Source of the DNA: Diadophis punctatus similis
Lineage: Eukaryota; Chordata; Lepidosauria; Squamata; Dipsadidae
Reading direction: 5' to 3'
NCBI GenBank assembly: GCA_023053685.1
Contig: JALIGW010000003.1
Location: 144,628,665-144,692,664 of the forward strand
Length of the DNA stretch: 64,000 nt
Position 1 is the first letter of the stretch. Each line of letters begins with the position of its first letter. Below are positions 59,641-64,000 of this stretch, in pieces. The notes under the pieces were generated by a model that ran no database searches, was not told the origin of the DNA, and saw only the letters and a program-made list of their open reading frames with translations. The translations under genes and the position numbers were made by a program.

Positions 59641-61080
59641 CACAAACATACACACACACACATACATATGGTACATATATACACCTACACAATTTATGGA
59701 TCACTGAATATGGAGATTGTTGTGTGAAGTAGGATAAGAGAGAAATGGAATGGCTGTTCTTGGTCAGGGTGGAAAGGGTTTGCTTTACCAACATTAATTT
59801 ATGTTTAGTTTTACTTTCTTACATTAGGAGTTAAAAGTTAGCATTTCTGTTTGCTGCTTTAGATCCAAAGCTACATCCAACTGGGGATGTGCAGATTAGA
59901 TAAAATATACTCTGTTCAAACTTTTGGCTTTGGGATATTCAGGTTGATTTCTGATCTAGGGGGTCTCCTTTCATGGAATTTCTCCTTTGAGAAATATTGG
60001 CAAGACCACGCTGTAATCACCTGCTCAATTCAGAAAGCACAGCAGGAAAGACCAGACTTTTCTGAAGATGCCTGTGATGATGCGAAGATGCTCAGTATTT
60101 TAAATGTTAGAGAGAAGAATATTTGGATCTCTCCTACAATGGATAATCCCAACCTTCTCCTTCTCTTCAGTTCTCATCTATTCTTCTAGCTAACAGAAGC
60201 TTCCAATTCATTTCAAAGCAGAATCTGCGGTGCAATTTTTTTGCTATTTTATGTTACACTAACCTTTCCTCAGAATGGTGTCCTTTGAGGACTTACCCAT
60301 CTTTCTGCTGCCAAGAACATTGCTGGCAGTAACTTTCCGTAAACATAATTTGGCTCTTCCCTGCACATGAAAGGTACCACGACTCCATTCCCAGCTCCTT
60401 CTCTAAAAAGCTGTGAGGAGGAATGATATATTTTAGGGAAAATAAATACCAAAGACAGACAAGCAGGTAAGGATGGATGGAAGGCAAAAGCATGCCTAGA
60501 ATCAGTGCCAGCTCCAGAGTATATAGGGTGCCTCTAGGCTACGTAGACTGATAGTGCCACCTCCCACCCATGCAAAGATTTGAATTTTTTGAATAATTCA
60601 GAAGGAGGGGTGGCATGCCAGGATAATTTATGAGGCTAGGAATGAAAAGGTGCTGCTGAGATTAATAGAAATGATGGAATATACTGAATGTCCCTGAAAT
60701 ATTGCCTTTGGATCTAGTCTTTCTAAATGTTGTCCTTTACAGCAATCACTTCCAGGAAGTGGTCTTATCTTCGGCAACCCTCTAAACTCTGGGATTGTCC
60801 CTGAACCCAAGGTCTTGTAAGTGTTCCAAATCAGAATACATGTTATGGAAAAACAAAATAAAAGAAAGGAAATTCAGCTCACCTGACTTAACTATCACCC
60901 AGCTAAAGTTCATGGTCCCCTCAGTTCAAAGAAAGAACTCCAAAGCCTCTTCCAACACCAGCTTTTTCTCTGAGAGAAAATTCATCTTCAGATTTATTGG
61001 AAAGTAAATTTAATGGTTTTTAAATTATTTAGTCATTGTAAGACTTTAGAACTTAACCTTAACATTGTCAACAATCAAAC
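59641..61080. other. Unannotated DNA
   Basis: No gene or repeat family was firmly recognised. A short CA/TA-rich run lies at 59.64-59.68 kb. Confidence 0.4.
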
Positions 61081-61088
61081 CCATCCCT

Positions 61089-61429
61089 CAGGGGTGGGCT
61101 TCAAAAATTTTAGCAAGGGGTTTTCTGCCTGGTTGATGCATGGGCGTGGCCATGGTGGGTGTGGCCTAGTCAGCCTCCTACACCCTGGTGGGGGGGGAGC
61201 TGGCCCATTTCCGGCCTTCCCAAACTTCCAGTAGGCCCATTTTTCGGCCTCCCCGAGCTTCCACACGCACCCTGCACTTACCTGCATCCAAAAAGGACCA
61301 CGTGGGGACTCCTGGGAGGGGAGAGGAGGGGTGAGCGGGGCCAGCCAGGAGTGGGATTTCTCGGAACTGCACATAATCTTAGCTAGAGGTTCTCCCAAAC
61401 CCCTGCGAACCCCCAGCAGCCCACCCCTG
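61089..61429. mobile_element. hAT nonautonomous element, GGGCGTGGC subfamily
   Basis: It starts 'CAGGGGTGGGCTTCAAA' and ends 'AGCAGCCCACCCCTG'. Inside are 'GGGCGTGGCCATGGTGGG' and a GC-rich, C-rich body. The flanking octamers ('ccatccct' and 'ctccacct') do not match well, so the target duplication is unproven. Confidence 0.75.
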
Positions 61430-61579
61430 CTCCACCTATATGGTTACCTGAGGTCAGCTTTTCTTCTTTTACAATATAGCCAGTGCTTTCATATTCAGGA
61501 TCCTTTTCTAGAAGGACATCGAGAGGGACACCAATCTGGGAATGGGATTAATTCCCCCTGTTTCCACAATGGTCTAGAG

Positions 61580-61949
61580 CAGGGGTGTCAAACTCAAGGC
61601 CCGGGGGCCGGATCTGGCCTGTGGGGTGCTTAGATCTGGCCCGCGAGGCTGCCCTGGAAACAGCAAGGGACTGGCCCACCGTGCCTCTGGCAGAGAAAAT
61701 GGAGCTGGCAAGAGCTGCAGGTGGCCCACCCAAGCTCTGTTTTTGCTGGCAGAGGGTTGCAGGAGGCCGTAGCAGAGGGAAAACAGACCTTGGGATCCCG
61801 TTTTCACTGGCAGAGTGCTTGGGCCACCATAGGCACCCCTGACATGAGTGATGTTGAACTGGCCATACTCACCCTGCCCCCCCAGCCGCCCCCCAAGGTC
61901 AAACACAACCATGATGCGGCCCTCAATGAAATCAAGTTTGACACCCGTG
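61580..61949. mobile_element. hAT nonautonomous element (CAGGGGTGTCAAACTC family), exact 8-bp TSD
   Basis: Termini are 'CAGGGGTGTCAAACTC' and 'AGTTTGACACCCGTG', flanked by identical octamers 'gtctagag' at 61572-61579 and 61950-61957. The body shares internal blocks with the broken copy at 1441-1820, and the same termini occur in the 124-bp MITE at 35415-35538. Confidence 0.93.
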
Positions 61950-62148
61950 GTCTAGAGGTTCTATGGGTTTTGGGAAGGTGAGCTGATTAATTTTAGCTCA
62001 GCTCTTCCTCCAAAGGAAATCTGCTTTCTTATCCTAATCCCACTTGATATTGAAATGTTGCTCTAGCATGCCCACAAGGTTGAAATTTATTTACCAAAGA
62101 AAGACTGTGATCCTACCTTTTTAGGATGTAAGTGCATTAGAAATATTC

Positions 62149-62316
62149 TATCCTACCCTACCTTACCCTACCTTACCCTACCTTACCCTACCCTACCCTA
62201 CCCTACCCTACCCTACCCTACCCTACCCTACCCTACTCTACTCTACTCTACTCTACTCTACTCTACTCTACTCTACTCTACTCTACTCTACTCTACTCTA
62301 CTCTACTCTATTCTCT
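62149..62316. repeat. Pentanucleotide array (TACCC/TACTC/TATTC)n
   Basis: CCTAC units (TACCC phase) dominate to about 62234, then CTCTA units to about 62310, with TTCTA-like units at both edges. This looks like a mutated relative of the LINE-seeded TTCTA array at 11.69 kb. Confidence 0.93.
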
Positions 62317-62969
62317 ATAAATATTATGGCAACCTCTAAAAAGGTCTGATACTGAGTTTTAATTATAGGTTATGGTCATATATGATCTGACAAAAAAAAT
62401 CCCAGAGTATATGGTTGCACATTTTTAAAAGATGTTTTATCTGCTGCTAATTGTTTGGATATATCTTCCTTTTCTATCCAGTATCACACATCTTTCGATG
62501 CATTTAAGAGAGGTGTGAAAATTTATCTTCCTCATAATCTAGATTGATTGGTGGAAGTAACTGTGAGTAAACATTGAGAATGGGGGTGAGTAAAACTAGA
62601 TGGTAGTTTTATCTTGGTGCAAATCTTATTACTATCGGCACATAGCTAGGTGTTAGGTTGTAAATGTAAGGTTTCATATTTGCATAAGTGTTACTTTTAT
62701 GGCGACTGTTAAAATATCTTGATATGCCCTGATTTTATTTCTTTGTGTAATGTTCACTTTTGTTTTAGCTTGAGTGTTAGCTTTAATTGTAGATGGATTA
62801 GGTCCTAGTGGGGTCATGCATTTTTTAAAAATATTAAATGTTTTGTTTGTATCTATTTGGGAAATTTGCTTAGTTGCTTATATTGAAAAATGGCCATTGA
62901 AGAAATACTCATATTTTTTAAAGGCAGACCATAATCACACAGGCTTACTCAAGCCCCTGTTAAATATTC
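62317..62969. other. Unannotated AT-rich DNA
   Basis: Nothing recognised. Confidence 0.4.
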
Positions 62970-62977
62970 CCTTAGGG

Positions 62978-63214
62978 CAGCAGTTCTCAACTTGGGGGTC
63001 ACGACCCCTTTGGGGGTCGAACGACCCTTTCACAGGGGTCGGGAGACTTCACCCGGACACCACCATTTGGGTTCTTTTACCCTCTGCGCATGTACAGAAT
63101 GCTTTGCGGCGGTGGGGCAGGGGTCACGGTGGCGGGCATGGCAACGGGGTGGGTCACGGCGGGGGCGCAGGGACGGGGCGCGGGGCACGGCATTAGGAAG
63201 GTTGTGAACCACTG
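62978..63214. mobile_element. hAT MITE, SPIN-like ends, exact 8-bp TSD
   Basis: It starts 'CAGCAGTTCTCAACTTGGG' and ends 'GTTGTGAACCACTG', with identical octamers 'ccttaggg' at 62970-62977 and 63215-63222. The left part ('GTCGAACGACCCTTTCAC') matches my memory of the SPIN/Charlie-like group found across tetrapods. The middle carries 'TTACCCTCTGCGCATG', otherwise typical of the CAGNGGTGGG family in this window. Confidence 0.88.
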
Positions 63215-63222
63215 CCTTAGGG

Positions 63223-64000
63223 GGACATCTTTACAAAACCTTCACTTAGGCATTGTTTACAAATACAAATGCATTTTATTTTGGGATAGACAGAGGGGAG
63301 ATGTAATTATCTCCTTTTTTTAAACTTTAGGAGCACAGCAATAGAAAAGGGGGTATTTTTCGTGCTATTATCAGGAGAACAAGGTCATTATCCCTGTTAC
63401 ATCCACATTATGTATTTCCTAAACTATGTGAAGAAATTGGGCTCAGATTAGCTGTCCGGAGTTGAATTAAGCAAGTTCATTCTTCTTTTAATTTACTATT
63501 TCTTCATATTTATCTAATCTCCGTTCCCAGAGCAGTTTTGTATTTTAGGATTATACAGATATCATTCATTAGAACAGCTCCCATGTAATATCGTGGTAAA
63601 AGGCAGATCTTTCTCCAGCTCAGTTTCCAATCTTTCTTTTAGCAGTCGTAAAAACACAACCCAAATCAATCTCAGCCTCTTCAGTTGGTATTTTTTTTTA
63701 GGGGGGGGTCTTTCTGGGAGGTCAGAACTATTCTCTCAGAGTGGTCCTGACATCTCTCTTTCACCCTACCCAGAATAATCCCACTTGCAGACTCCGCGCC
63801 GGCCTTCAATAAGGACAGTATGCCTTGTGTAGCAGCTGCAACAAGGCCTCACAAATGCTGGCTGACGAGAAGTGACAGCTCTGTATATCTCTCACTAGCA
63901 GTGACAGCTGACAGATGGATACCACTCACACACAGAAAAAAAAAACCCCAGGATGATTCGCCAACATTACTCTCTGTTCATGGGGACCACAGTTGATTGA
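63223..64000. other. Unannotated DNA at window end
   Basis: Nothing recognised. Confidence 0.4.

Noticed and set aside
60508..60600. Possible start of another hAT element ('CAGTGCCAGCTCCAGAG')
   Set aside because: No matching right end or octamer duplication could be found.

Overview
This 64 kb window is repeat-rich, mostly non-coding DNA from a squamate reptile, most likely a snake. The main clues are a CR1/L3-type LINE 3' end whose tail is a (TTCTA)n pentanucleotide array (11.69-11.78 kb), reported as typical of advanced snakes, other squamate-type SINEs and CR1 ends, long (GATA)n tracts of the Bkm class, and very abundant hAT miniature elements. No bacterial genes, RNA genes, CRISPR arrays or operons are present. 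No host protein-coding gene can be supported. The one possible host exon (15411-15554) is weak. All recognisable coding sequence belongs to retroelements and is broken.

Layout. 1-3.2 kb: a compound microsatellite, a CR1 3' end, a broken hAT element and a long AT/GT/GTAT array. 4.6-20.9 kb: mostly AT-rich single-copy-looking DNA with many small DNA transposons (foldback at 4.6 kb; hAT elements at 6.2, 9.2, 11.0, 13.7, 16.8, 19.8 and 20.6 kb), the L3 LINE tail and several dinucleotide arrays. 21.67-27.90 kb: a nearly complete but decayed DIRS-type tyrosine-recombinase retrotransposon on the minus strand. It has inverted terminal repeats, an internal complementary region, and remnants of gag, reverse transcriptase, RNase H and recombinase. 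28-46 kb: long quiet stretches, Bkm-like GATA and AAT arrays, an inverted pair of tRNA-derived SINEs, a Tigger-like element, a Penelope-like fragment with a nested hAT MITE, another tRNA-SINE and a solo LTR. 46.53-50.23 kb: a 3.7 kb composite foldback hAT element with an embedded LINE 3' end. 50.7-64 kb: CR1 and L3-like LINE remains, a large compound trinucleotide array, a (GGAA)n array, further hAT elements (one SPIN-like) and a pentanucleotide array.

The most interesting structures are the DIRS element, whose internal complementary region matches the outer edges of both termini; the 3.7 kb composite foldback element; and a set of about ten related hAT miniature elements, most with exact 8-bp target duplications, several of which carry an NRF1-like palindrome. 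Family names rest on recalled motifs and structure. None was checked against a database.
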